Assembly (NCBI RefSeq): GCF_045788535.1
Contig: NZ_CP074074.1
Coordinates: 62,001-126,000, forward strand
Direction: 5' to 3'
Length of the DNA: 64,000 nt
Source: Allotamlana fucoidanivorans
GTDB lineage: Bacteria > Bacteroidota > Bacteroidia > Flavobacteriales > Flavobacteriaceae
Shown here piece after piece: positions 27,456 through 35,802 of the stretch. A model generated the notes under the pieces. It was given only the letters and a program-made list of their open reading frames with translations, searched no databases and was not told where the DNA came from. Position 1 is the first letter of the stretch, and every line of letters begins with the position of its first letter. The translations under genes were made by a program, and so were the position numbers.

Positions 27456-27908
27456 ATGACCGTAATAAATTCAATATTTTCAGTTTCATTAAGTTTGATT
27501 TTCGTATTCATTAATCTGAATAGCGGAATAAAAACGTCTGAAATACAAAACAAAACTCTGACCGAAAAAATTGATTGCGGAATTGAAAGCGTAACTCTGA
27601 AAACGGAACGAATTGAAAAGAAACGCAAGTTTTTATTCTGGACTTTAAAACACAAAAAAGTAATCGTGACTGACCGAATTATTGACCAAAATGGAAATGA
27701 AGTTTTTGAAAAAAAATCAGTTTTTATAAGCTCAATGGATGCTTCTGACACAAGAAAATTTAATCGCATAAAAATTGTCGGAAATGAAATTTGGATTTTC
27801 AGTCACGGCAAAAATGTGGATAAAGTTAAACCTATTAATCGTTATAATTTTTGTGGAGATTATCTTGGGAAAAAAGATTGGGAAGACGGAGATTATTACG
27901 ACGACTGA
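27456..27908 (+). CDS. cassette 2: exported or anchored hypothetical protein
   Basis: 150 aa with an N-terminal hydrophobic segment (SIFSVSLSLIFVFINLNSG) and an acidic tail ending WEDGDYYDD. No family is recognised. The cassette runs from GTTGCCATTA to TAATGGCAAC. Confidence 0.65.
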   Translation: MTVINSIFSVSLSLIFVFINLNSGIKTSEIQNKTLTEKIDCGIESVTLKTERIEKKRKFLFWTLKHKKVIVTDRIIDQNGNEVFEKKSVFISSMDASDTRKFNRIKIVGNEIWIFSHGKNVDKVKPINRYNFCGDYLGKKDWEDGDYYDD

Positions 27909-27919
27909 AATAAAAAAAC

Positions 27920-28058
27920 TAATGGCAACACCGTATAAAAAAAATTGCTAGTTTTAGCTAAACCAAAGTTAGTTGCTCGTTTGCTAGCTTCTGATTTTCC
28001 TTCGGAAAATCCTCGCACACAAACACGCAACTTTCCTTATACATCAACGTTGGCAGTA
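27920..28058 (+). repeat. attC-like site 2 (class B)
   Basis: AAC 27927-27929, GTT 28049-28051. Inner arms GTATAA and TTATAC pair; the centre carries TTTTCCTTCGGAAAA, a perfect hairpin. Confidence 0.88.
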
Positions 28059-28070
28059 AGCTGAAAATCG

Positions 28071-28490
28071 ATGAATTATAAAAATCTGATATTAATTTTA
28101 ACCTTCTTAACTTTTGGACTTGTTAGCGGACAAAACCAAAACGCAGAAAATATTAATGTGAGATACTTATATGGCAACGATTCAGAAGTCTGGGAAGTCA
28201 ATAAAATTGAACCAAATGATAGAATCATATTGACTAAAAGATTGGAATACAACAGCGAATACAAAGAATTAGTAACAATATTTTACTGGAACGGCGGACT
28301 TAAAGCTGGATATCCGAAAAACTCTGAAAAGAACGAAGAAGAAACTACACCGAAAATAGGAACGTGGAAAATTGACCAAAGTAATCGGACTTTGTCTACG
28401 ACTATTTCCTTGGGCGATTTCGGAAATAAATTTCTTATTTTAGAATTAAATCCTAACCGATTAATATTAATGAAATTGAACAAAGAATAA
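28071..28490 (+). CDS. cassette 3: exported hypothetical protein
   Basis: 139 aa with a cleavable signal peptide (LILILTFLTFGLVSGQ). The mature part is beta-rich with GTWKIDQSNRTLSTTI, vaguely lipocalin-like. Function unknown. Cassette ends GTTGGCAGTA / TACTGCCAAC match. Confidence 0.68.
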   Translation: MNYKNLILILTFLTFGLVSGQNQNAENINVRYLYGNDSEVWEVNKIEPNDRIILTKRLEYNSEYKELVTIFYWNGGLKAGYPKNSEKNEEETTPKIGTWKIDQSNRTLSTTISLGDFGNKFLILELNPNRLILMKLNKE

Positions 28491-28495
28491 AAGCC

Positions 28496-28634
28496 TACTG
28501 CCAACACCGTATATAAAAAATTGCTGGTGTTGTGCTAAAACAAAGGTCGTTGCACGTTTGCTACGTCTGATTTTCCTTCGGAAAATCCTCGCACGCAAAC
28601 CCGCAACTTTCCATATACAAACACGTTGGCATTA
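28496..28634 (+). repeat. attC-like site 3 (class B)
   Basis: AAC 28503-28505, GTT 28625-28627. Arms GTATATAA and ATATAC pair; the central hairpin TTTTCCTTCGGAAAA is present. Confidence 0.88.
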
Positions 28635-28637
28635 ATT

Positions 28638-29006
28638 ATGAACCAATCACAGCCTAAAAATCTGATTTACGGAAAATTATTTTTGATTTCTGTCATTTTA
28701 TTGTTGCTAAATGACTTTTTTTTTAAATATTATTTTCATAATTATCTGACAGGAAAACTGTCTGATTTTGTTGGACTTTTTGCCTTTCCATATTTTATAA
28801 GCCTTTTATTTAAAAGTAAAATCAAACCTATTTACATTCTGACTGGAATTTTGTTTCTTTTTTGGAAAAGTAGTTTATCTCAATCTGTTATTGACTATTT
28901 GAATGGTGTCGGAATCGGAATAAATCGAGTTGTTGACTATTCCGATTTTATAGCATTATTAGTTTTACCTTTTTCCTATCGTTACAGAAAACAAAACTCA
29001 ATCGGA
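28638..29006 (+). pseudogene. cassette 4: membrane protein truncated by an IS3-family element
   Basis: The first 123 codons appear identical to the intact gene of cassette 24 (48508-49320) and stop at the IS junction at 29006/29007. Identity between the two copies starts at the base before the cassette's GTT. The frame continues a few codons into the IS. The 3' part and this cassette's own attC-like site are missing beyond the IS. Confidence 0.85.
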
Positions 29007-29074
29007 TGGAATTACTACATTAGACTGGACAAAAAGATGAGAGAATATGTTTGCTAGTTATTAACTTAGCAATT

Positions 29075-29389
29075 ATGAGAAGTAAACCCAAACATTACAC
29101 ATTAGAATTTAAGCAAAAGGCAGTGGAGTTGAGCTATGCCAAAGGCAACGTAAAACAAGTAAGTGAAGATTTAGATATATTCCCATCAGTGCTTTATCGT
29201 TGGCGAAAAGAGTTGAAGGATTATGGCAAAAACAGTTTTCCTGGTCGAGGCAAGGCTAAATTGACAGATGAAGAAAAAGAGATAGCTCGATTAAAAAAGG
29301 TATTAAAAGAAGCCGAGTTAGAACGTGATATCTTAAAAAAGGCCATCAGCATCTTCTCCAAGAGCGACAGGAAAAATACAGGTTTATAA
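29075..29389 (+). CDS. IS3-family OrfA (helix-turn-helix)
   Basis: 104 aa from ATG 29075. HTH part YTLEFKQKAVELSYAKGNVK and a leucine-zipper-like tail EIARLKKVLKEAELERDILKKA. Near its end a GGAAAAAT run permits a -1 shift into OrfB (giving SDRKKYRFIKQHLMRF), as in other IS3 elements. Confidence 0.85.
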   Translation: MRSKPKHYTLEFKQKAVELSYAKGNVKQVSEDLDIFPSVLYRWRKELKDYGKNSFPGRGKAKLTDEEKEIARLKKVLKEAELERDILKKAISIFSKSDRKNTGL

Positions 29390-29400
29390 AACAGCACCTT

Positions 29401-30255
29401 ATGAGATTTCCTGTCGAGATGATGTGTAAAATATTAAAGGTAAGTAAAAGCGGTTATTACCATTGGTTACAATCAGGACCAAGTAAATTATGGTTAGAAA
29501 ATCAAAAGGTAACTGCACTTATAAAATCTATATTTAAAGATAGCTTTCAAAGCTATGGATCGCCTAGAATAAAAACAGAACTGGAGACATTAGGCTATAA
29601 AATATCAAAGCCCAGAGTGGCGCGTATTATGAGTGCTAATTATTTATTTGCAAAACGAAAACGTAGGTTTAAAGCAACCACAGATAGTAAACATAATTAC
29701 CCAATAGCACCTAATTTGTTAAACCAAAACTTTGAAGCAAGCAGGCAGAATCAAGTTTGGGTAAGCGATATTACCTATATCAAAACTAAACAAGGTTGGT
29801 TATATCTTACTGTAATTATTGATTTGTTTAACCGTAAAGTTGTTGGGTGGGCTCTAAGCGATAACCTAAGCACAGAAGACACTATTATTAAGGCTTGGCA
29901 TATGGCTGTAAAGAAAACAACTTTAACCCAGCCTTTAATATTTCATTCCGATCGAGGTATACAATATGCAAGCCATAAGTTTACCTCATTAATTAAAAGT
30001 TATAATGGCTTAGTAAACCAATCTATGAGCAGAAAAGGTAATTGTTGGGATAATGCCGTTGCAGAATCGTTCTTTAAATCATTAAAGGTAGAATGGGTTT
30101 ATAGGCACAATTATAAGTTGAGATCTGAAGCGGAGTTATCCATCTTTGGATGGATAGAAACTTGGTACAATAATAGAAGAAGACATTCCTTTTTAGGGAA
30201 TAGAACTATAAGAGAATTTGAATTAGACATGTATAACCTTAAACTAGCTGCATAA
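29401..30255 (+). CDS. IS3-family OrfB transposase (DDE)
   Basis: 284 aa. An N-terminal HTH_21-like segment, then the rve core: VWVSDITYIKTKQGWLYL (first Asp), FHSDRGIQYAS (second Asp) and NCWDNAVAESFFKSLKVE (Glu). All three acidic residues are present, so it appears functional. Normally produced as an OrfAB fusion by frameshifting. Confidence 0.9.
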   Translation: MRFPVEMMCKILKVSKSGYYHWLQSGPSKLWLENQKVTALIKSIFKDSFQSYGSPRIKTELETLGYKISKPRVARIMSANYLFAKRKRRFKATTDSKHNYPIAPNLLNQNFEASRQNQVWVSDITYIKTKQGWLYLTVIIDLFNRKVVGWALSDNLSTEDTIIKAWHMAVKKTTLTQPLIFHSDRGIQYASHKFTSLIKSYNGLVNQSMSRKGNCWDNAVAESFFKSLKVEWVYRHNYKLRSEAELSIFGWIETWYNNRRRHSFLGNRTIREFELDMYNLKLAA

Positions 30256-30293
30256 TCATTCAACTATTTGTCCAGTTTTTTGTTGCAAGTCCA

Positions 30294-30836
30294 GATTGGA
30301 ATAGACTTTTCCCAATCGAATTAGTTGACCACAATCCCGAATGGAAAAAGATATACGAGAGAGAAAAACAACAAATTTTAGATAAAGTCGGGAAAGAAAA
30401 AATATTGCGAATAGAACATTTTGGGAGCACATCTATAATTTCTATCAAATCTAAACCTTACATTGATTTAATGATTGAAATTCCGAAAGAATTATTATTT
30501 GACGAAAAATTAATTGAAGAATTCTCGCAATTAGGATATTCTCATTTTAAAGTTCCTACAAGAGGAAATATAGAAGAATATTCAACTTTTGGAAAAGGAT
30601 ATAATGTTGATGGAACGAAAGAACAGATTTTTCATATTCATATGTGTCCAAAAGACAATGCAATGTGGAAACAAATTGACTTTAGAGACTATCTAAATAC
30701 AAATGAAAAACGTGCAGCAGAATACGAAAATTTGAAACTAAAGCTAGCTTCTAAATTTAAAAACGATAGAGGTGCCTATGTTTTAGGCAAAACAGATTTT
30801 GTTAATGAAACAATTAATTTAGCAACTAAAAAATGA
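30294..30836 (+). pseudogene. cassette 5a: GrpB-family protein lacking its native start
   Basis: The open frame runs directly from the IS end: DWNRLFPIELVDHNPEWKK, then IEHFGSTSI and KPYIDLMIEIP, the nucleotidyltransferase-like pattern of GrpB/UPF0157. The native start codon was lost with the IS-linked deletion; a TTG at 30405 would give only 143 aa without the N-terminal motif. The stop overlaps the next gene (ATGA). Confidence 0.8.
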
Positions 30837-31825
30837 CAGTATTTCCAGTTACAACTTCTACACTTTCAGCAAAAGAGTTGGGGGTTTTTATAAAAGATAA
30901 GTATCACTTGAACAAAGATTTCAAATGTGAACTATTTAGAACTGGAATGAATCACACTTATTTTCTTTCTAACGATAACGAAAAATATGTTTTAAGAGTT
31001 TACAGTCATAACTGGAGGACAAAAACTGAAATCGTCGAAGAGATAAAACTTTTAAACTTGTTAAAGGAAAATGATTTAAGCGTATCATTTCCTATTCAAG
31101 ATAAAAATGGAGAATTCATTCAAGAAATAAATGCGCCAGAGGGGATTAGATATGTTGTAATTTTCTCATTTGCTCAAGGTGGTAAAATTAGATTTATGGA
31201 TAATGAGACTTGTTTCGAAATAGGTTCTCTAATGGCAAAAATTCATAATCTTACTTCAGACAAAACTATTAACCGAGTTTCCTACAATAAAAAATCGCTT
31301 TTAGAACGACCTTACGAATATTTAAACCAATTCTTTTCTGACAAATTGCCAGAAATGGAATTCATTAAGGAATTTGGACAAGATTTTAAAGATTCTGATT
31401 TTGACAATACTCAAAACGGAATTCTACATATGGATATTTGGTATGATAATATGGCTGTTACAGATGAAAAAGAAATCACGATTTTTGACTTTGACTTTTG
31501 TGGAAATGGAAAGCAGATTTTAGATGTCGCATACTTTTGCAAACAGCTTTTCTTCATAGAATCAGATAAAGAAAAGTATGAATCAAAAGCTCAGGGTTTC
31601 CTAAATGGATATAGAAAAGATAGGAGTTTATCTGAAAAGGAACTTAAACTAATTCCAAAAGCAGGAGCTTCTGTTTTTGTTTTTTATCTTGGAATACAAG
31701 CGCAGAGATTTGATTGGTCAAATATTTTTTTGACTGAAAATTACCTCAAAATGTTTGTTGGAAGAATAAAATCATGGCTAGAATATTACGAAAAGAAAGA
31801 AATAACTGTGGCTAACATTGTATAA
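30833..31825 (+). CDS. cassette 5b: APH/choline-kinase-like phosphotransferase
   Basis: 330 aa. N-lobe YVLRVY with the ATP lysine replaced by Arg; catalytic loop H199-x-D201-x4-N206 (HMDIWYDN) and metal-binding D219-F-D221. This is the aminoglycoside phosphotransferase/homoserine kinase II fold. It is coupled to the GrpB gene by a 4-nt overlap. The substrate is unknown; a resistance role is possible but not shown. Confidence 0.82.
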   Translation: MTVFPVTTSTLSAKELGVFIKDKYHLNKDFKCELFRTGMNHTYFLSNDNEKYVLRVYSHNWRTKTEIVEEIKLLNLLKENDLSVSFPIQDKNGEFIQEINAPEGIRYVVIFSFAQGGKIRFMDNETCFEIGSLMAKIHNLTSDKTINRVSYNKKSLLERPYEYLNQFFSDKLPEMEFIKEFGQDFKDSDFDNTQNGILHMDIWYDNMAVTDEKEITIFDFDFCGNGKQILDVAYFCKQLFFIESDKEKYESKAQGFLNGYRKDRSLSEKELKLIPKAGASVFVFYLGIQAQRFDWSNIFLTENYLKMFVGRIKSWLEYYEKKEITVANIV

Positions 31826-31943
31826 AAATAATAGCGGTTTAATCTCTAAAACAAAAGTATCTAATAATAAAAAGGTCTGTGTTTAACCGAAAAGTTAGTG
31901 TGTGAAAATCCGCTACTATTCTTATACTAGACCGTTGGCAAAC
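31807..31943 (+). repeat. attC-like site 5
   Basis: AAC 31814-31816, GTT 31934-31936. Arms GTATAA / TTATAC and AATAGCGG / CCGCTACTATT pair strongly. It closes the IS-damaged cassette; its left tag GTGGCTAAC implies the lost cassette start was GTTAGCCAC. Confidence 0.87.
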
Positions 31944-31949
31944 ATTTGA

Positions 31950-32486
31950 ATGAAATTCACGGAAAACGACATAATTAAGTATTTTGATATTATTCTTTTA
32001 TCAGATAAAAAGGATAGCTTTTTCTCGATTAACCAAATTCTAATCCCTAAGTATTTTAAATATGACACATCTGACGAAAGAGAGTTGTACCAAGAACTTA
32101 GAAGAGAATTAAAGGAATTTACTGAGTTCCATAAATATTTTGAATGGTTTCCTAATGGTAGTTGTCGATTAACTCCAAAAGGATTAGAAGCGAAAAATAA
32201 AAACGGACATTTAAAATACTTAAAACATATAAATAAACCTCCTAAATCTGAATTGTGGTATAACCAAAATTGGGTTGGATATTTACTAGCTTTCATTGTT
32301 TTTTTATTTAGTGTTTATCAGTTTTTTGAAAATCGGACATTAAAATCACAGGTTGACTCGCTGACTTCTGACAACAAGAATTATAAAGACTCTTTGTCTG
32401 AATATAGGTTATTGCTTGAAAAACAAGTACAGCCAACCAAAAAAGATACATTATCCACTTCTTATCATTCCGATTTAAAAAAATAA
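31950..32486 (+). CDS. cassette 6: tail-anchored hypothetical protein
   Basis: 178 aa. An N-terminal soluble part possibly of winged-helix type (FDIILLSDKKDSFFSINQIL ... GSCRLTPKGLEAK), one membrane segment WVGYLLAFIVFLFSVYQFF near residue 112, then a short coiled coil (LKSQVDSLTSDNKNYKDSL). Cassette ends GTTGGCAAAC / GTTTGCCAAC match. Confidence 0.68.
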   Translation: MKFTENDIIKYFDIILLSDKKDSFFSINQILIPKYFKYDTSDERELYQELRRELKEFTEFHKYFEWFPNGSCRLTPKGLEAKNKNGHLKYLKHINKPPKSELWYNQNWVGYLLAFIVFLFSVYQFFENRTLKSQVDSLTSDNKNYKDSLSEYRLLLEKQVQPTKKDTLSTSYHSDLKK

Positions 32487-32490
32487 AAAC

Positions 32491-32629
32491 GTTTGCCAAC
32501 AATGTGTAAAAACCATTGCTTCGGACATTTCCTTCGGAAAGTCCTCTTTCTCCTTTAAGTTTGTTTCTTTTTTCTTTCATTTTTCTCTAAATTTACGCAA
32601 CGGATTCTTACACTAAACCGTTGTGCCGC
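32491..32629 (+). repeat. attC-like site 6 (class F)
   Basis: AAC 32498-32500, GTT 32620-32622. Inner arms GTGTAA / TTACAC pair; central GGACATTTCCTTCGGAAAGTCC hairpin. Confidence 0.87.
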
Positions 32630-32663
32630 ATACAAAAACGATAGTGCAAAATAGAAACATAAG

Positions 32664-33053
32664 GTGATTAAAAAGATACTTATACCAATAATTATTTCTC
32701 TGATTCAGATTGTAGGATTAGCAATAATTCACGATACTTTGTATCATTTTTTTCCGATTCATCATAAATCAATTGGATTTGGATTAACTGTGAAGTATAC
32801 AGGAATCATCTTTGCAACCTTAATTTTGACTTTCAATATTTATTTGGAATTTAAGAGTAAATATAAACTTGTGATTGGATTGATTTTTCTTCTTGTTACA
32901 GTCACTATTCCTTTGCAAGCTTATGATTATAGACCTAATCGCTCTCTATTATTGATTGTTTTGACTTTTATAGGTTATGGTTTATCTGTGATGATAAGCC
33001 AGTGGAGACTTTTAAAAACGGATGCTAAATTAAAGATAAAAGGTGAAAAATAA
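32664..33053 (+). CDS. cassette 7a: four-helix membrane protein
   Basis: 129 aa from a GTG start (no ATG nearby). Four hydrophobic segments at about residues 4-26, 42-62, 68-86 and 93-112. No family recognised. It overlaps the next ORF by 11 nt; the two share one cassette. Confidence 0.62.
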   Translation: MIKKILIPIIISLIQIVGLAIIHDTLYHFFPIHHKSIGFGLTVKYTGIIFATLILTFNIYLEFKSKYKLVIGLIFLLVTVTIPLQAYDYRPNRSLLLIVLTFIGYGLSVMISQWRLLKTDAKLKIKGEK

Positions 33054-33579
33054 CTTCAAGTATATATTTTTACTATTCCTTTGTTTGACTGGATTGCAAA
33101 TTACTGCTCAAACAATAGAGGAATGTTATCAGTTTGAGTCAATCATTAAATATTTAGAAAATGATTCGACAGCAAGCGATTATTTTAAAGTAAAAAATGT
33201 TCGATTTAAGATAAACCCGAAAGTTGATAAGAATAAGGGTACTCCCTTTTTGATAACAGAATATTATTCAGAAAAACTGGATTTGAGTGAGGAACAACTA
33301 AAATCTGACACTTCAATATTGTATTCGGTTTATCGGAAAAATCAAGATTACTTACTTAAAACAGACTCGACTTTTAATTTAGCATGCTTACAAAACCTAA
33401 ATACAAAAAGGCCGAATGTTTATATGGGATTTTCAAGGCTTGATTCTTTTGCTATTTCTGTTGGGACAAGCAAAATATTGAAACAGAAAAGGAAACATAC
33501 ATTTGGAAAATATTATATCTTTCTATTCGATAAAGAAAATATTATAAGGAGAATTTTACAAACAGATTGGATTGAATAA
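33043..33579 (+). CDS. cassette 7b: exported hypothetical protein
   Basis: 178 aa from a GTG. Signal peptide FKYIFLLFLCLTGLQITAQ. The mature part has no recognisable motif. Translation is probably coupled to the upstream membrane protein. Confidence 0.62.
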   Translation: MKNNFKYIFLLFLCLTGLQITAQTIEECYQFESIIKYLENDSTASDYFKVKNVRFKINPKVDKNKGTPFLITEYYSEKLDLSEEQLKSDTSILYSVYRKNQDYLLKTDSTFNLACLQNLNTKRPNVYMGFSRLDSFAISVGTSKILKQKRKHTFGKYYIFLFDKENIIRRILQTDWIE

Positions 33580-33587
33580 AAAGTACG

Positions 33588-33792
33588 ACGGCACAACAAT
33601 GTGTCATAAGTAATGCGGGGAACGTAGTATTTATGAGGGTTTGTGTGGTTTTTGAGCCCCGCCAAATCTACGATTTGACAGACTAATTAAAAATTTGAAA
33701 GTTAACTGTAAAATCGTAGTTCTGGCTACTTAGTTATTTGAAACAGTAGTGGGTTAAATCCCGCACTACTCATACACGAGCCGTTGTGTGTA
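33588..33792 (+). repeat. attC-like site 7 (extended, 191 bp)
   Basis: AAC 33595-33597, GTT 33783-33785: about 65 bp longer than all others. AATGTGTCATAAGTAATGCGGG on the left pairs with CCCGCACTACTCATACAC on the right, so the stem is normal and the extra length is in the central part. Confidence 0.82.
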
Positions 33793-33812
33793 AGCTAAAA
33801 AAAGAATACCGA

Positions 33813-34310
33813 ATGACAGAAATTACGATTGAAAACCAAATTGAAACGCAGAGTAGCGGATTTGAAATCGCAAAAAAAAGATACAGAATTTTAGCCTTTA
33901 TCATTGATTTTTACATTTATGGAATAATCGGATTTGTTCTTGGATTTTTCTTTGGGACACCGTTGGAGGATGAAATTGGATATAACCTGAATGGTTTACC
34001 TGCTTTTGGAATGTTCCTAATTGGATTCTTTTTATGGCCAATAAGCGAAGGAATTTGGGGGCAAACAATCGGAAAAAGAATTTTAAAACTAAAAGTGGTA
34101 ACGAATGAATTTAAACCAATCGGAATTGGAAAAGCATTCGGTCGATTTTTTCTCGGATTTATCGATTACATCTTTCTGATTGGATTAATAATTGCAGCGA
34201 ATAATAAACAAAATAAACGCATCGGAGATTTAGCAGCAAATACAATAGTTGTCCGGACAAAAAAGCCTACACACAACAATGGCTATAATTCATTGTGGTG
34301 TTTGTTCTAA
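33813..34310 (+). CDS. cassette 8: RDD-family membrane protein
   Basis: 165 aa from ATG 33813. RDD pattern: YRILAFIIDFYIYGIIGFVLG, a second helix FGMFLIGFFLWPISEGIWG, then GQTIGKRILKLKVV and GKAFGRFFLGFIDYIFLIGL. The reading frame passes the cassette-end AAC (34275-34277), so its last 11 residues (NNGYNSLWCLF) are encoded by the attC-like site. Transporter-like role unknown. Confidence 0.82.
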   Translation: MTEITIENQIETQSSGFEIAKKRYRILAFIIDFYIYGIIGFVLGFFFGTPLEDEIGYNLNGLPAFGMFLIGFFLWPISEGIWGQTIGKRILKLKVVTNEFKPIGIGKAFGRFFLGFIDYIFLIGLIIAANNKQNKRIGDLAANTIVVRTKKPTHNNGYNSLWCLF

Positions 34311-34408
34311 AAATTAAACTTTGTACTTTTAATCCGGCATGATTCCATAAGCGGAAAAGTCTGTCGACATTTTCCACAACGAAATCATAGCCTAAACCGT
34401 TAGCCACA
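34268..34408 (+). repeat. attC-like site 8 (class E)
   Basis: AAC 34275-34277, GTT 34399-34401. Inner arms GGCTATAATT / AATCATAGCC pair. The upstream RDD gene ends inside the site. Confidence 0.85.
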
Positions 34409-34438
34409 AGCTGAAAAACAACAACATTAGAGCTAAAT

Positions 34439-34909
34439 ATGGCACTAAAAGAAGTAAAAAGAGAGTTAAGCCAAATGGACAAAACTGAAATCATTAAACT
34501 GATTTCGGAGATGTATAAAAAAATCCCTGATGCTAAAAATTACTTGGACATTTTTGCAACGGGAGATATTAAACAATTGACAGAAAAATACAAAAAAGAA
34601 ATCGAAAGATATATTTATCCAAATGGGAGAAATATGGATTTACGGGAAACTGAAGCGCGGAAAATAATTCGCACAGTTCGTAAAATGAGAATCACGGAAC
34701 TTAATGTTGAATTGGAATTGCATTATGTAAGTTGTTGTTTAGAAGTTATTGAAGATTTCGGGTATTGGGACGAGAACTATTATATAGCATTGGAAAAGAT
34801 GTTTGACAATGCTATAAATGGAATTTATGAATTAGGGGTTGAAGAAAAATATAAAGAACGGATTGAAGTATTATCACATAAAGCAAGTGAATATGGAATT
34901 GAACTTTAA
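34439..34909 (+). CDS. cassette 9: DUF6155-like protein
   Basis: 156 aa soluble helical protein: LKEVKRELSQMDKTEIIKLI, YKKIPDAKNYLDIF, then KKEIERYIYP and a TPR-like C-terminal half. The order matches what I recall of DUF6155. Function unknown. Cassette ends GTTAGCCAC / GTGGCTAAC match. Confidence 0.7.
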   Translation: MALKEVKRELSQMDKTEIIKLISEMYKKIPDAKNYLDIFATGDIKQLTEKYKKEIERYIYPNGRNMDLRETEARKIIRTVRKMRITELNVELELHYVSCCLEVIEDFGYWDENYYIALEKMFDNAINGIYELGVEEKYKERIEVLSHKASEYGIEL

Positions 34910-34927
34910 TATTAACTAAATAAAGCC

Positions 34928-35066
34928 AGTGGCTAACAAAGTATATAAAAAATTGCTAGTTTTAGCTAAACCAATGTTAGTTGCTCGTTTGCTAGCTTCT
35001 GATTTTCCTTCGGAAAATCCTCGCTCACAAGCACGCAACTTTTCATATACATAAACGTTGTGCCAC
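34928..35066 (+). repeat. attC-like site 9 (class B)
   Basis: AAC 34935-34937, GTT 35057-35059. Arms GTATATAAAA / TTTTCATATAC pair; centre TTTTCCTTCGGAAAA. Nearly the same core as sites 2 and 18. Confidence 0.88.
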
Positions 35067-35081
35067 ATTTGAGAGAACCTT

Positions 35082-35612
35082 ATGAAAATAAAAATTAAAG
35101 GAACTAACAATACAAAAACTATTACACCATCTGAATGGTTAGAAATAGTAAAAACAGGCAATGAATCTGAATTTGAAATAGTTGAACGTAATACCGTTTG
35201 GGCTGCTCCTATAAATAACAACGGAATTATAATGACGCAACAGAAACGTGAATTTGAGTTAGACCATTGGCATAAACTTTTAGATTTAGGCTCTAAAAAC
35301 AAATGGAAACGACTAACAAACGAAAACAAACACATAGTTCTACCAAAAGAAAAAACAGATAAAGAAAATAAAGCAACAAAAGAGCCTGTAGAAGTCGTAG
35401 AGCAAATCGCTGAAGATAAGAATCTTGAAATAAGCCAATTACAACTTGAATTAACCCAAGCACAGATAAATGAATCAAAAGCTAATACCGACTTAACAAC
35501 GGAAAAGACTAAAGATTTAAAGCGTAAATGGGTGTATTTTTTCATAGGAGCTATTTTAGGAAACCTAAAAGATATAATAGAATGGTTTCAAGTATTATTC
35601 CAAGGACAATAG
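35082..35612 (+). CDS. cassette 10: coiled-coil protein with C-terminal membrane segment
   Basis: 176 aa. The N-terminal domain has SEWLEIVKTGNESEFEIVE, reminiscent of GYF-2-like small domains. A heptad region follows (EISQLQLELTQAQINESKAN) and then a hydrophobic end WVYFFIGAILGNLKDII. No signal peptide. Function unknown. Confidence 0.65.
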   Translation: MKIKIKGTNNTKTITPSEWLEIVKTGNESEFEIVERNTVWAAPINNNGIIMTQQKREFELDHWHKLLDLGSKNKWKRLTNENKHIVLPKEKTDKENKATKEPVEVVEQIAEDKNLEISQLQLELTQAQINESKANTDLTTEKTKDLKRKWVYFFIGAILGNLKDIIEWFQVLFQGQ

Positions 35613-35646
35613 GCTTCCAATATTCATCTTTAATAGAATTAAAAAC

Positions 35647-35780
35647 GTGGCACAACAACGTATAAAAACCATTGCTTCGGACATTCCTTTCGGAATATCC
35701 TCGCCCACTTTTTTGTCCGTTTATTTTTCTATCTTTATCCATAACTCACGCAACGTTTCTTATACAAACCGTTAGCATAC
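35647..35780 (+). repeat. attC-like site 10 (class F)
   Basis: AAC 35654-35656, GTT 35771-35773. Arms CGTATAA / TTATAC pair; left half near-identical to site 6 (AAAACCATTGCTTCGGACAT). Confidence 0.87.
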
Positions 35781-35802
35781 ATTAGAACGACCAAACGAAA
35801 TT

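Larger units (their letters stand above)
29007..30293 (+). mobile_element. IS3-family insertion sequence (IS150-like)
   Basis: About 1287 bp. Imperfect terminal inverted repeats: TGGAATTACTACATTAGACT at the left and, on the complementary strand at the right, TGGACTTGCAACAAAAAACT; both continue GGACAAA. Two overlapping transposase frames lie inside. No target-site duplication: CGGA precedes it and GATT follows it, and the flanks belong to different genes, so the insertion was followed by a deletion or recombination. Confidence 0.85.

Noticed and set aside
28076..28507. Minus-strand ORFs opposite the cassette genes
   Set aside because: They are antisense shadows without conserved motifs and change with the sense gene; no promoter or coding signature supports them.
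28626..28640. TTG starts inside GTTGGCATTAATT (giving MALI...) for cassettes 4, 14 and 24
   Set aside because: This TTG is part of the recombination core. A downstream ATG or TTG gives better N-termini, including a lipoprotein signal for cassette 14.
30833..31825. A confirmed antibiotic-resistance gene
   Set aside because: The APH fold is clear, but substrate cannot be predicted from sequence, and the pairing with GrpB alone does not prove resistance.
35293..35742. Minus-strand ORFs around cassette 10
   Set aside because: They run through the attC-like site and antisense to a coherent + strand gene, with no supporting features.
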